A DNA stretch of 64,000 nucleotides from JAAYZQ01 sp034428935 (GTDB lineage Bacteria > Chloroflexota > Anaerolineae > JAAYZQ01): NCBI GenBank assembly GCA_034428935.1, contig DAOUHB010000125.1:18557-82556 (forward strand), given 5' to 3'. The position numbers and the translations under genes were made by a program. Below, in pieces: positions 1 through 8,377 of the stretch. A model generated the notes under the pieces. It had not been told where the DNA came from and searched no databases. It worked only from the letters and a program-made list of their open reading frames with translations. Positions within the stretch are counted from its first letter, which is position 1. The number at the start of each line of letters is the position of its first letter.

Positions 1-644
1 TTGACGCGGCGCGGGCCGCCGCGTGGGATCAGCCGCTGCCCCTGGCCCACCTGGCCTTCTATTTCCACGATCAGGGGTTCTACGGCCTGGCGGCGCGGGC
101 CGCCACACGCCTGGCCGGCCTCTCGCCCGACAGGAGCATCCACGCGGCGCCCCTGGCCCTCCAGCGCCTGTCCTATCCGCTGCCCTACGCCAACCTCCTC
201 TCGGCCCGGGCCCAGGAGGCGGGCCTGGACCCGCTGTTGCTGGCAGCCCTCGTCCGCCAGGAAAGCCTGTTCGAGAAGGTGGCCGAGTCGTACGCCGGCG
301 CCCGCGGGCTGGGACAGGTCATGCCGGCCACCGGCGAGGGCATCGCCGGCAACCTGGGAATGACGGATTTTGTCCTGGACGACCTGTACCGGCCAACCGT
401 CAGCATACGCTTTGCGGCCTTTTACCTGCAGGTGCAGATGAAGCGCTTTGACAACCAGATCCTCGTCGCCCTGGCCGCCTACAACGGGGGGCCGGGCAAC
501 ACCATGCGCTGGATCGAGATGGGCGGCGACGACCTCGACCTGTTCGTCGAAGTCATTACCGCCAGCCAGTCGCGGATCTATTTGCAGAGGGTCTACGAGC
601 AGTATCTGATCTACGAACGGATTTACCGCGAGGAACCCGAGTAA
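1..644 (+). CDS. lytic murein transglycosylase, C-terminal part (5' end outside window)
   Basis: Open from base 3 in frame, so the gene begins before the window; 213 residues are visible. The protein has the Slt/MltE-type lytic transglycosylase fold, which cleaves the glycan strand of peptidoglycan to leave 1,6-anhydro-muramic ends outside the membrane. Seen: the catalytic glutamate in the motif RQESLFE (Glu codon 261-263), then GLGQVMPAT and AAYNGGPGN, the order and spacing usual for soluble lytic transglycosylases. The part before the catalytic motif is alanine-rich and helical-looking, as in the Slt70 superhelical domain. It ends 60 bases before the next gene on the same strand. The family is clear; the exact subgroup cannot be given without the N terminus. 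Confidence 0.88.
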   Translation, partial: DAARAAAWDQPLPLAHLAFYFHDQGFYGLAARAATRLAGLSPDRSIHAAPLALQRLSYPLPYANLLSARAQEAGLDPLLLAALVRQESLFEKVAESYAGARGLGQVMPATGEGIAGNLGMTDFVLDDLYRPTVSIRFAAFYLQVQMKRFDNQILVALAAYNGGPGNTMRWIEMGGDDLDLFVEVITASQSRIYLQRVYEQYLIYERIYREEPE

Positions 645-704
645 GCAGCAGGGCATAGCCACCGGCGGCATCTCGATACAACCTGGTGCAGGAGGAGTGA
701 AGGA

Positions 705-2984
705 TTGCCGGCTCCAGACACCGCCCAGACCGCATTTCACCTGGTGTGCGCCGCTGCCGGCCTCGTGCTGCTCGGCATGGCGGCCAACGAATGGCGCTGT
801 GTGCGGGCCGACGAGTACCGGCGCGTCGCCCTGGCTGCCGGAATCTTGTTGCTCAGCCGCCTGGCCGTGCTCGCACTCCCCCGGGTGGGCTTTGCCGTCG
901 TGCCCTGCCAGGAGTGGATCCTGGAGGGCCTGGGGCTGGCGACCTTTACCTGGGCATATCTCCACAAGGCCCTGGCCCGGCCGCGCCACGCAACCCTGCT
1001 CCTGGGCGGCAGCGTGGCCCTGGTGGCGGGTGTCGCAGGCGCCTGCCTCATCCTCGGCTCGTGGCGCGCCGAGACGGCGCCCGGCCCGTGGAGCGACACG
1101 GCCTGGCCGGCAACCCTCTTCCTGCTCCACGGCGTCGCCCTGGGGCTGTGGCTGCGCAGGCGCCCGATCTTTTCCTGGCTGCTGGGGATGGCCTTCCTGG
1201 TCTCGGCGCTGGGCCTCGTGGCGGGGCTCCTGGGGGTTCCGGGCCTGGTCGCCTATGGCTACCTGGCCTCTCTGCCCCTCTTTGTCGTCGAGACCTACCG
1301 CGCAATCCTGGCCGATCTGAGATCGTTTGGCGACGAGCTGCGGACCGTCGCCGAGGGCACCTTGCAGCAAACCCAGGACATGGCCTTTCTGCTGGAGGTG
1401 GGCCAGGCGGTCACGGCCTCGCTCGATCTGCCCGTCGTCCTGGAGCGGGTGTCGGAGGCGGTGGCCCGCGCCGTGAACGCCGACTGGGCGTACATCCTCC
1501 TCCTGGCAAATCGGGACCCCGAAGAGCTGTACGTCGCCGCCCACTATGGCTGGTGGGGCAGGCGCATGGCCCACGAGAGCAGGCCCCGACGCCAGGCCCT
1601 CGTCCGCCTGCCCGAGTTCCCGCTGCTGCGCCACGCCATCCTGCGGCGCCGCCAGGTGCTGGCCAACCAGCCGGAAGAATACGAGCAGTTCTCTCGTCTC
1701 CACGAAGCGCTGGCACATCCCCAGGCCGGGCCGGCCCTGGTGCAGCCGATTTATGTCCAGGAGAAGCCCCTGGGCGCTTTGGTCCTGGGCAAGGTGGGCC
1801 AGCAGGGCACCTTTGGCGAGGCCGACGCCAGGCTGTGCCAGGCGCTGGTGAACCAGGTGGCCACGTCCATCGACAACGCCCGGCTCTACCAGAGCGTCGA
1901 CGAGCAGGCCCGGCACCTGGCCGAGCTGCTGCGCGTCCGAGACCAGGAGGCTACCCAGCGGCAGGCCATCCTGGAGTCCATTGCCGACGGCGTGGTGGTG
2001 GCCAGCGAGGCCGAGGAGGTCGTCCTGGCCAACGCCGCGGCCGAACGCATCCTGGGCATGCCCCGCGAGAAGCTCATCGGGCAGGCCATCAGGCGGCTGT
2101 ACGCCGCGCTGCTGCGCAGCGCCAGGAGCAAGGGGAGCGACGCGCCCGTGTTCAAGTGGGGAGACAGGGAGGTGATGGGCAGCATGGCGCCCGTCCGCAT
2201 GCCCGATGGCACATTGCTGGGCTACGTGGCCGTCTTTCGCGACGTGACCCGCGAACAGCAGGCCGAGAGGGCCAAGAGCAGCTTTATCGCCACCGTCTCC
2301 CACGAGCTGCGCACGCCCCTGACCTCCATCAAGGGCTACGCGGAACTCATGGCCGCCGGGGCCGTGGGCGCCATCTCGCCCCAGCAGGCCAGGTTCCTGG
2401 AGATCGTGGGACACAACACGGAGCGCATGGTGAGCCTGATCAACAACCTCATTGCCGTCTCTGAAATGGAGCGGGGCACCATCACGGTGCAAGCCCGGCC
2501 CGTCGACATCAAGGGCGTCGTCGAGGATGCCGTGCGCAGCCGCCAGCCCCAGGCCGGCGAAAAGCAGCTCAGCCTGGTGTCTAGCGTGCCGCCCGGCCTC
2601 GCCCCTGCCAGGGGCGATCCGCAGCACATCCGCCAGATCCTGGACAACCTGCTGGACAACGCCCTGCGCTACACCCCCTGCCAGGGGCGCGTGACCGTCT
2701 GGGCGGCGGAGGCAAGCCTCGAAAGCGACAGTGCCGAGCCCCAGTCCTACGTCGTGGTCAGCGTGCGCGACACCGGCGTGGGCATCGCCCCCGAAGACCA
2801 GGAAAAGATCTTTGAGAGGTTCTACCGGGCCGAGAACGCCCTATCGGTGGAGGCCGGGGGCACGGGCATGGGCCTGGCCATTGCCCGCAGCCTGGTCGAG
2901 GCCCACGGGGGCCGCATCTGGGTGGAAAGCGAGGTGGGCGTGGGCAGCACCTTTAGCTTTACCATCCCCGCGGCCAGGCCGTGA
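705..2984 (+). CDS. membrane sensor histidine kinase (7TM-like, GAF, PAS, HisKA, HATPase)
   Basis: A 759-residue two-component sensor kinase. Order seen: about seven hydrophobic segments in residues 1-205, a GAF-like domain (about 225-395), a PAS domain (about 415-525), the dimerisation domain with phospho-acceptor histidine in SHELRTPL (His533), and an ATPase domain with N box NLLDNALRY (about 646), DTGVGI and GTGMGL. The start is a TTG chosen because GGAGGAG (691-697) lies seven bases upstream. No response regulator gene lies beside it, so it is an orphan kinase here. The next gene, a roadblock protein, has its own promoter. The signal sensed cannot be read from the sequence; the membrane domain could bind a small ligand or sense membrane state. 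Confidence 0.92.
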   Translation: MPAPDTAQTAFHLVCAAAGLVLLGMAANEWRCVRADEYRRVALAAGILLLSRLAVLALPRVGFAVVPCQEWILEGLGLATFTWAYLHKALARPRHATLLLGGSVALVAGVAGACLILGSWRAETAPGPWSDTAWPATLFLLHGVALGLWLRRRPIFSWLLGMAFLVSALGLVAGLLGVPGLVAYGYLASLPLFVVETYRAILADLRSFGDELRTVAEGTLQQTQDMAFLLEVGQAVTASLDLPVVLERVSEAVARAVNADWAYILLLANRDPEELYVAAHYGWWGRRMAHESRPRRQALVRLPEFPLLRHAILRRRQVLANQPEEYEQFSRLHEALAHPQAGPALVQPIYVQEKPLGALVLGKVGQQGTFGEADARLCQALVNQVATSIDNARLYQSVDEQARHLAELLRVRDQEATQRQAILESIADGVVVASEAEEVVLANAAAERILGMPREKLIGQAIRRLYAALLRSARSKGSDAPVFKWGDREVMGSMAPVRMPDGTLLGYVAVFRDVTREQQAERAKSSFIATVSHELRTPLTSIKGYAELMAAGAVGAISPQQARFLEIVGHNTERMVSLINNLIAVSEMERGTITVQARPVDIKGVVEDAVRSRQPQAGEKQLSLVSSVPPGLAPARGDPQHIRQILDNLLDNALRYTPCQGRVTVWAAEASLESDSAEPQSYVVVSVRDTGVGIAPEDQEKIFERFYRAENALSVEAGGTGMGLAIARSLVEAHGGRIWVESEVGVGSTFSFTIPAARP

Positions 2985-3009
2985 CCTCGCCCGTTCGGGC
3001 CTGCCGTCG

Positions 3010-3038
3010 TTGACATCCCGGGCGTTATGTGATATTAT
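3010..3038 (+). promoter_or_regulatory. sigma-70-type promoter for the roadblock gene
   Basis: TTGACA at 3010-3015 and TATTAT at 3033-3038 with a 17-base spacer. It lies 49 bases before the chosen start codon of the roadblock/LC7 gene and just after the kinase stop codon. Confidence 0.85.
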
Positions 3039-3086
3039 GCAAACGCTTCAATGGGGAGCAAGGCTCAGAAAGGAGACAGGAAAACA

Positions 3087-3455
3087 ATGAGATCGCGCAC
3101 CGAACAGATGATCGCTCGCTTGCGAGACCTGCGTGTAAGCACCCCTGACATCGAAGCTTCAGCCGTCGTGAGCGTCGACGGGCTGATCATCGCTTCGGAC
3201 CTTCCGGCTGACGTGGAAGAAGATCGTGTGTCGGCCATGAGCGCCGCGATGCTGAGCCTTGGCGAGCGTATTGCCGGCGAGCTGGGCCGGGGCATGCTCG
3301 ACCAGGTCTACATCCGGGGCAGCAACGGCTACGTCATCCTCATGTCGGTTGGCGAGGAGGCGGTCCTGACTTCCCTGGCACGCCAGGAGGCCAAATTGGG
3401 GCTGGTCTTTTTGGACATGCGCCGGGCAACGGCGGACCTTGCCCGGTTGGTATAG
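3087..3455 (+). CDS. roadblock/LC7 domain protein (MglB-like)
   Basis: A 122-residue single-domain protein. The pattern SAVVSVDGLIIAS followed by a helix and a segment YIRGSNGYVILMSVGEEAVLTSL is that of the roadblock/LC7 superfamily, small dimeric proteins that regulate Ras-like GTPases; MglB, the GTPase-activating partner of MglA, is the best known bacterial case. The ATG is preceded by AAGGAG (3070-3075), which decides it over the upstream ATG at 3051. It has its own promoter and an intrinsic terminator, so it is a single-gene transcript. No Ras-like GTPase gene is next to it in this window, so its partner is encoded elsewhere or it works with the kinase just upstream (inference). Confidence 0.9.
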   Translation: MRSRTEQMIARLRDLRVSTPDIEASAVVSVDGLIIASDLPADVEEDRVSAMSAAMLSLGERIAGELGRGMLDQVYIRGSNGYVILMSVGEEAVLTSLARQEAKLGLVFLDMRRATADLARLV

Positions 3456-3536
3456 GTGCTTGCGGCTTTCAGGGAGTTCAGCGCGGCCCAGGAAAGCCCG
3501 GCCCGAACCGTTATCGTCCAAATCAAGAGCTGAATC

Positions 3537-3569
3537 CAGAGGGTCGTCATTTTGGCGACTCTTTTTTTT
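3537..3569 (+). terminator. intrinsic terminator after the roadblock gene
   Basis: Stem AGAG-GG-TCG / CGA-CTCT (two-base bulge) around the loop TCATTTTGG, followed by eight T residues (3562-3569). The stretch 3456-3536 before it has no gene. Confidence 0.75.
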
Positions 3570-3609
3570 GTGAAAGCCGTCAGGCAGAATCTAGCAGGGA
3601 GTGAAATCG

Positions 3610-5295
3610 GTGACAACCAAGTACATCTTTTGCACGGGGGGCGTGGTCTCGTCCGTGGGCAAGGGCGTGACGGCGGCATCCGTGGGACGCATCCTGAGGA
3701 GCCGCGGCGTGAAGGTCTCTATCCAGAAGCTGGATCCCTACCTGAACGTCGATCCAGGAACCATGTCCCCCTATCAGCACGGCGAAGTGTTTGTCCTGGA
3801 CGACGGATCCGAGACGGATCTGGACCTGGGGCACTACGAGCGGTTCATCGACGAGAACCTGGGGCAAGCGAGCAACGTCACGTCGGGCCAGGTATACGCC
3901 GAGGTCATTGCCAAGGAGCGCCGGGGCGACTACCTGGGCGGCACCATCCAGGTCATCCCCCAGGTGACCAACGAGATGAAGCGGCGCATCGGCCTGGTTG
4001 GCCGCAAGAGCGGCGCCGAGGTCGTCATCGTCGAAGTCGGCGGCACGGTGGGCGACATCGAGGGCCTGCCCTTCCTGGAAGCCATCCGCCAGATGCGGGT
4101 GGACGTGGGCCGCGAGAACACGGTTTACATACACGTCACGCTCCTGCCCTACATCTCGTCCACGGGCGAGATCAAGACCAAGCCCACGCAGCACAGCGTC
4201 CGCGAACTGCGGGGCATCGGCATCCAGCCCGACATCATCGTGGCGCGCTCTGACTACCCGGTGGACGAAAGCGTGCGGGCCAAGATCGCCCTCTTTTGCG
4301 ACGTGGAGAAGCGAGCCGTCATCTCGCTGGTGACCACGCCCATCATCTACGAGGTACCCCTCATCCTGGAGGAGGCCAGCCTGGGCGACTACCTGGTGGA
4401 GCGCCTGGGGCTCAACGCCCACCCGCCCCAGTTGGATAGCTGGCGCGCCGTGGTCGAAGACATTCGCCGGCCCAAGCCCCCGGTGCGCGTGGGGCTGGTG
4501 GGCAAGTACGTGGAGCTGCACGACGCCTACCTCAGCGTCCGCGAGGCCCTGCACCACGCCGGCCTGCCCCACGGGGCGTCGGTCGAGATCGAATGGATCG
4601 ACTCGGAGACGCTGGAAAGGCACGGCGGCGAGAGCCTGGAGGGCCTCGACGGCATCGTCGTGCCCGGGGGCTTTGGCTACCGGGGCATCGAGGGCAAGAT
4701 CGTGGCGGCGCGCTTTGCCCGCGAGAACCGCGTTCCCTACCTGGGCCTCTGCCTGGGCATGCAGGTCATGGTCATCGAGCTGGCGCGCCACGCCGTGGGC
4801 AGCGAGGAGCCCAACTCTACCGAGTTTGACATCAAGACGGCCTACCCCGTCATCGATCTCATGGCCGATCAGCGCGACATTTCCGAGATGGGCGGCACCA
4901 TGCGCCTGGGGCTCTATCCCTGCCAGCTCATGCCCGGCACCAGGGCCGCGGCCGCGTACGAGGGGTTCGTGCAGCCAGACGCCGCGGGCCGGATGATCAT
5001 CCAGGAGCGGCACCGGCACCGCTGGGAGGTCAACAACGCCTACCGCGACCTCCTCACCAGGGCAGGCATGGTCTTTTCCGGGATGTCGCCCGACGGCCGC
5101 CTGGTCGAGATCGGCGAGCTGGCCGATCATCCCTTCATGGTCGGCTCCCAGTTTCACCCGGAATTCAAGTCGCGACCCACCCGGCCGCACCCGATGTTCC
5201 AGGCCTTTGTTCGAGCGACGCTGGACTACCAGGCCTCGAGGCGTGCGGTGCCCGAGGTCGTGACGGCAGAGGTGAATGCTTCTGACGAAACGTGA
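3610..5295 (+). CDS. pyrG: CTP synthase
   Basis: Makes CTP from UTP, ATP and glutamine in the cytoplasm. 561 residues, the usual length. N-terminal synthetase domain starts TTKYIF and has the P-loop-like GGVVSSVGKGVTAAS; the C-terminal glutamine amidotransferase domain has the nucleophile in YLGLCLGMQ (Cys381) and the His/Glu pair in HPEFKSRP (His516, Glu518). Two in-frame GTG codons are possible (3601, 3610). The second is preferred because AGGGAG at 3596-3601 gives an eight-base spacing to it and would overlap the first. The gene sits between a terminator and a tRNA gene; no consensus promoter was found directly upstream. Confidence 0.97.
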   Translation: MTTKYIFCTGGVVSSVGKGVTAASVGRILRSRGVKVSIQKLDPYLNVDPGTMSPYQHGEVFVLDDGSETDLDLGHYERFIDENLGQASNVTSGQVYAEVIAKERRGDYLGGTIQVIPQVTNEMKRRIGLVGRKSGAEVVIVEVGGTVGDIEGLPFLEAIRQMRVDVGRENTVYIHVTLLPYISSTGEIKTKPTQHSVRELRGIGIQPDIIVARSDYPVDESVRAKIALFCDVEKRAVISLVTTPIIYEVPLILEEASLGDYLVERLGLNAHPPQLDSWRAVVEDIRRPKPPVRVGLVGKYVELHDAYLSVREALHHAGLPHGASVEIEWIDSETLERHGGESLEGLDGIVVPGGFGYRGIEGKIVAARFARENRVPYLGLCLGMQVMVIELARHAVGSEEPNSTEFDIKTAYPVIDLMADQRDISEMGGTMRLGLYPCQLMPGTRAAAAYEGFVQPDAAGRMIIQERHRHRWEVNNAYRDLLTRAGMVFSGMSPDGRLVEIGELADHPFMVGSQFHPEFKSRPTRPHPMFQAFVRATLDYQASRRAVPEVVTAEVNASDET

Positions 5296-5296
5296 T

Positions 5297-5325
5297 TTGC
5301 GATTTGAAGGGAAGCCTGGTATAAT
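5297..5325 (+). promoter_or_regulatory. promoter for tRNA-Thr
   Basis: TTGCGA (5297-5302) and TATAAT (5320-5325), 17-base spacer, overlapping the last bases of pyrG by position and ending 31 bases before the tRNA. Confidence 0.8.
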
Positions 5326-5356
5326 GGCCCACGCTAGCAGGCCTGGTTCGGTTTGC

Positions 5357-5429
5357 GCCACCCTAGCTCAATCGGCAGAGCAGACGCTTCGTAAGCGCCA
5401 GGTTAAGGGTTCAAGTCCCTTGGGTGGCT
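5357..5429 (+). tRNA. tRNA-Thr(CGU)
   Basis: Acceptor arm GCCACCC/GGGTGGC, D-arm GCTC...GAGC, anticodon loop TTCGTAA with anticodon CGT (5390-5392), T arm AGGGTTCAAGTCCCT. It decodes ACG. The anticodon stem has one A-C mismatch at the second pair. CCA is not encoded. Confidence 0.94.
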
Positions 5430-5438
5430 TGTGGCAAC

Positions 5439-5469
5439 AGGCCCCAACAGGTTCGAGTTGGGGCCTTTT
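5439..5469 (+). terminator. intrinsic terminator after tRNA-Thr
   Basis: Perfect ten-base stem AGGCCCCAAC / GTTGGGGCCT with an eight-base loop, then TTT. Confidence 0.85.
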
Positions 5470-5510
5470 GTATAGCGCACCGAGCCTCTAGAGCATGGAC
5501 AGGCGTCAGG

Positions 5511-6926
5511 ATGGCTGAAGAGAGACCGCCCGTAGAGATGTCGCAGCCCGAGCCCTTGAGCGTGCTATGGCGCGTGCTCTCTGCCCCACAGACCCTGCTG
5601 GTCCTCATGGGCCTCCTCGCCTTGACCCTGGTCCTGGGTACCTGGATTCCGCAGATCCCTCCAGAGGAGTCGAGCGATCCCCAGGCCTGGCTGGCAGCAC
5701 AGCCAGGCCTTTTTGGACAGTTGAGTTCGGTGGTGCGCACCCTGGGCCTGTACGACCTGTACCGCACCTTCTGGTTCCGCCTGTTGCTGGTCCTCAGCGG
5801 GCTGGCCATTTTTGTGCGGGCCGTGGACGCGGCCGAGCTGGCCTTGCAAGCTACGGGCCGGCGGGGCCGCGCGTCGGCCATGCCGCCGCCGTGGCAGTCG
5901 AGCCTGCCGCCGCGGCAGGTGCCTGCGCCCCTTCCCCTCGCCGAGGTGCGCCCCCGCATCGAGGAGTGGCTGGCCGGGCAGCGCTACCGCCACGAGGAGG
6001 TCCAGGCGTCGTCCGAATCGCCGGCCGTGACGCTCATCGCCAGCCACCGGGCGCCGTCCCTCTGGCTGCGGCCCGTGGGCTATGCGGCCCTGCTGCTGGC
6101 CCTCGCGGGCCTCTTTGTGGCGGGCAGTTGGGGCTGGCAGGACGAATCGGTTCAGCTTCTCCCCGGCGAGGTCCGGTCCGCGGGCCACGGGACGTCCCTT
6201 GCCTATCGCCTGGACAGCTTTCGCCTGCGGATGGACCGTCACGGGCACCTGGCAGGCTACGAGAGCGAGATTACGTGGCTCGATGGCCAGGCCGAGATCG
6301 GGCGGGAGGCGGCCGGCATCGGGCGTCCGGCAAGGCAGTCTGGCCTGGCGCTGCACCAGGCAGGCTTTGTGCCCTCCGTCCAGCTCAGCGGCCAGACTGC
6401 CACCGGCCAACCGCTGCGCCTGGAGGGCAGCAGCGCCGAGATGGGCAGTGGCGACCGGGTACTCGTCCGCTTTGCTCTGCCCGACGATCAGCCCCTGGTA
6501 TTTGTTCCGCTCCTCGACCGTTTCGTGGCCCTGACCTTCGAGCCAGAGTGCGATGGCGGCCGCCCCGCCGTCCACCTTGACCTCATCGACGCGGACGGCG
6601 AGAACCGCCAGCGCCTGGGCAGCCTGGGCAGCAGTGGCACGCTGCCCCTGGGCGATGGCCAGTTGAGCGTCGAGCTATCCTTCGTGCCCGTCCTGCGCCT
6701 GGAATCCAGGCCGGCCCTGGCCCTGTCCTTCGCGGGCGCCCTGGTGGCGCTGCTGGCCCTGGGCCTGGCCTGGGCGCTCCCCCCGCGCCTGGCGTGGCTG
6801 GGCCTGGCGCCGGCGGGCGAAGACGGCTCGGCGGTGGGGGTGACGGCATTGCCCGGCGCCGGCCAGAGAGAGTGGCTGGCCGGGCTGGCCGGGGGTCTGG
6901 AGGAGGCCCTCCAGGATGGCGACTGA
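5511..6926 (+). CDS. resB: ResB-like cytochrome c biogenesis protein
   Basis: 471 residues. The N-terminal pattern, hydrophobic LVLMGLLALTLVLGTWIPQ then a loop and a second segment FRLLLVLSGLAIFVR, is that of the ResB/Ccs1 family, which with CcsA/ResC attaches heme to apocytochromes on the outer face of the membrane (system II). A third segment lies at about residue 190 and a fourth near the C terminus, with a large outside domain between them, as in ResB. The ATG at 5511 is the first start after the tRNA terminator; no strong ribosome-binding site is visible. The stop overlaps the start of the next gene by 11 bases, so the two are co-translated. The window also holds a protein with two CxxCH heme motifs (56.3-57.2 kb) that would need such machinery. 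Confidence 0.8.
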   Translation: MAEERPPVEMSQPEPLSVLWRVLSAPQTLLVLMGLLALTLVLGTWIPQIPPEESSDPQAWLAAQPGLFGQLSSVVRTLGLYDLYRTFWFRLLLVLSGLAIFVRAVDAAELALQATGRRGRASAMPPPWQSSLPPRQVPAPLPLAEVRPRIEEWLAGQRYRHEEVQASSESPAVTLIASHRAPSLWLRPVGYAALLLALAGLFVAGSWGWQDESVQLLPGEVRSAGHGTSLAYRLDSFRLRMDRHGHLAGYESEITWLDGQAEIGREAAGIGRPARQSGLALHQAGFVPSVQLSGQTATGQPLRLEGSSAEMGSGDRVLVRFALPDDQPLVFVPLLDRFVALTFEPECDGGRPAVHLDLIDADGENRQRLGSLGSSGTLPLGDGQLSVELSFVPVLRLESRPALALSFAGALVALLALGLAWALPPRLAWLGLAPAGEDGSAVGVTALPGAGQREWLAGLAGGLEEALQDGD

Positions 6927-7692
6927 GATGTGGGCCGTGGCTGCCGCCGCCGTCCTGCTCGCCGCTGCCGCGGGTTTCAGCGCCGCGGCCCTGGCCCGCA
7001 AGGGCCGGCCCTGGCTGCTGCTGTCGGCCGCCGCCCGAGGGGGCAGCATCGTGGCCCTGGCCGTGGCCCTCTACCTGGAGTCCGCCGGCCGCGGCGGCTG
7101 GTCGCCCCAGGACCTGTGGCAGGTGACCGTGAGCCTATCGCTGGCCACGGTCGCCGCGCACCTGGCGTTGAGCTGGGCGCTGGGTGCCGGCGCGGGCGTG
7201 CCAATCGCCGACGCCGTCGCCGCCGTCCTGGCCGTGTTGGCCTGGCTGGCCATTCGTCCGGGCGGAGAGGATCTGGACTGCTTGCATCGCACCCTGGCCT
7301 ATCGAGTCGAGTGGGTCCTCTTCCTGGCCGGCTCTGGCGGGGCCATCATCGCCGGCTCCGCGGGCCTGGCCGCGGTCCTGCCGTGGCATTGGTCCCGGGT
7401 GGGCGCCCGGCGCCTGCTGGCCGGGGGCAGCTTCCTGGCGGTCCTGGCGGTCGGCGCCGGCGTCGTGGCGGGCCTGTGGTGGACGTGGCAGGCCACCGGG
7501 ACCCTCCAGCCCGCCGACGTTCGCGAGAGCTGGATGGGCGTCGTGTGGCTGCTGGCCGCCATGAGCGCCACGGCCTGGCAATTGGAAAAGGCCGCGCACC
7601 GTTGGGCCGCCGGCCTCGCCCTGGTCGCCGGCTCGGCTGCCATCCTGGGCCTGTTGGCGCTGCCCGATCTACAGCGGTTGATGGGCCTGTAG
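6916..7692 (+). CDS. CcsA/ResC-like integral membrane protein (divergent)
   Basis: 258 residues, about eight hydrophobic segments, overlapping the ResB-like gene by 11 bases. In system II heme attachment ResB pairs with a CcsA protein that presents heme through a tryptophan-rich WGxxWxWDxxE loop. Here the matching place reads GLWWTWQATG followed by RESWMGVVWLL, which keeps the tryptophans and a Glu-x-Trp but not the canonical WD. Size is shorter than most CcsA proteins (about 300). I infer a diverged CcsA partner from the position and this loop; it could also be an unrelated accessory membrane protein. No ribosome-binding site of its own is needed given the overlap. Confidence 0.6.
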   Translation: MATEMWAVAAAAVLLAAAAGFSAAALARKGRPWLLLSAAARGGSIVALAVALYLESAGRGGWSPQDLWQVTVSLSLATVAAHLALSWALGAGAGVPIADAVAAVLAVLAWLAIRPGGEDLDCLHRTLAYRVEWVLFLAGSGGAIIAGSAGLAAVLPWHWSRVGARRLLAGGSFLAVLAVGAGVVAGLWWTWQATGTLQPADVRESWMGVVWLLAAMSATAWQLEKAAHRWAAGLALVAGSAAILGLLALPDLQRLMGL

Positions 7693-7734
7693 CGGCCGTC
7701 GCCCTGGCGCGCCCGCGGGAACAAAGGAGGAAAG

Positions 7735-8358
7735 ATGGAACCGGTCGTCATCGGCATGGCGGGAGGCACAGGGTCCGGCAAGACCACCGTGGCCCGGGAG
7801 ATCCTGAAGCGCGCCGGCACCGAGCTGATCTCGTTCATCCAGCACGATGCCTATTACAAGGACCTGAGCGATCTGCCCCTGGCCCAGCGGGCCATGCAGA
7901 ACTTTGACCATCCCGATGCCCTGGACAACGACCTCCTGATCCGCCACCTCAAGGAGCTAAAGGCCAGTCGGGCCATCCAGATGCCGATCTATGACTTTAC
8001 GACGCACACACGCACGCTCGAAACCCGCCGGGTGGAGCCCCACCGCGTCATCATCCTGGAAGGCATCCTGATCTTTGCCGACGAGGCGCTGCGGCGGTTG
8101 ATGGACGTCAAGATCTTTGTCGACACCGATCCCGACATTCGTTTCATCCGCCGGCTTCAGCGGGACATTGCCGAGCGAGGGCGCACCATGGACTCGGTCA
8201 TCCGCCAGTACATGGGCACCGTGCGGCCCATGCACCAGGAGTTCGTGGAGCCCAGCAAGCGCTATGCCGACGTCATCATCCCCGAAGGCGGGTTCAATGA
8301 GGTGGCCATGGAGATGGTGGCGGCCCGCATCCGGGCGCTGTTGCAGGCCCACGAGTGA
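7735..8358 (+). CDS. udk: uridine/cytidine kinase
   Basis: Phosphorylates uridine and cytidine to the monophosphates in pyrimidine salvage. 207 residues, the usual length. Walker A GGTGSGKTT near residue 10, the substrate-lid region DAYYKDL, the NFDHPDALD motif and YDFTTHTR, and the catalytic/lid segment FIRRLQRDIAERGR are all present and in order. The start is fixed by AAAGGAGGAAAG directly upstream. It lies 42 bases after the CcsA-like gene and converges with the reverse-strand hydrolase gene. Together with pyrG and cdd in this window it covers pyrimidine salvage, though the three are not in one operon. Confidence 0.96.
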   Translation: MEPVVIGMAGGTGSGKTTVAREILKRAGTELISFIQHDAYYKDLSDLPLAQRAMQNFDHPDALDNDLLIRHLKELKASRAIQMPIYDFTTHTRTLETRRVEPHRVIILEGILIFADEALRRLMDVKIFVDTDPDIRFIRRLQRDIAERGRTMDSVIRQYMGTVRPMHQEFVEPSKRYADVIIPEGGFNEVAMEMVAARIRALLQAHE

Positions 8359-8377
8359 GAGAGAGCGCGCCCCGTTG

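Noticed and set aside
3580..5361. A 593-codon open frame opposite pyrG
   Set aside because: CTP synthase on the forward strand is unambiguous; the reverse reading has the low-complexity look of antisense frames in GC-rich DNA.
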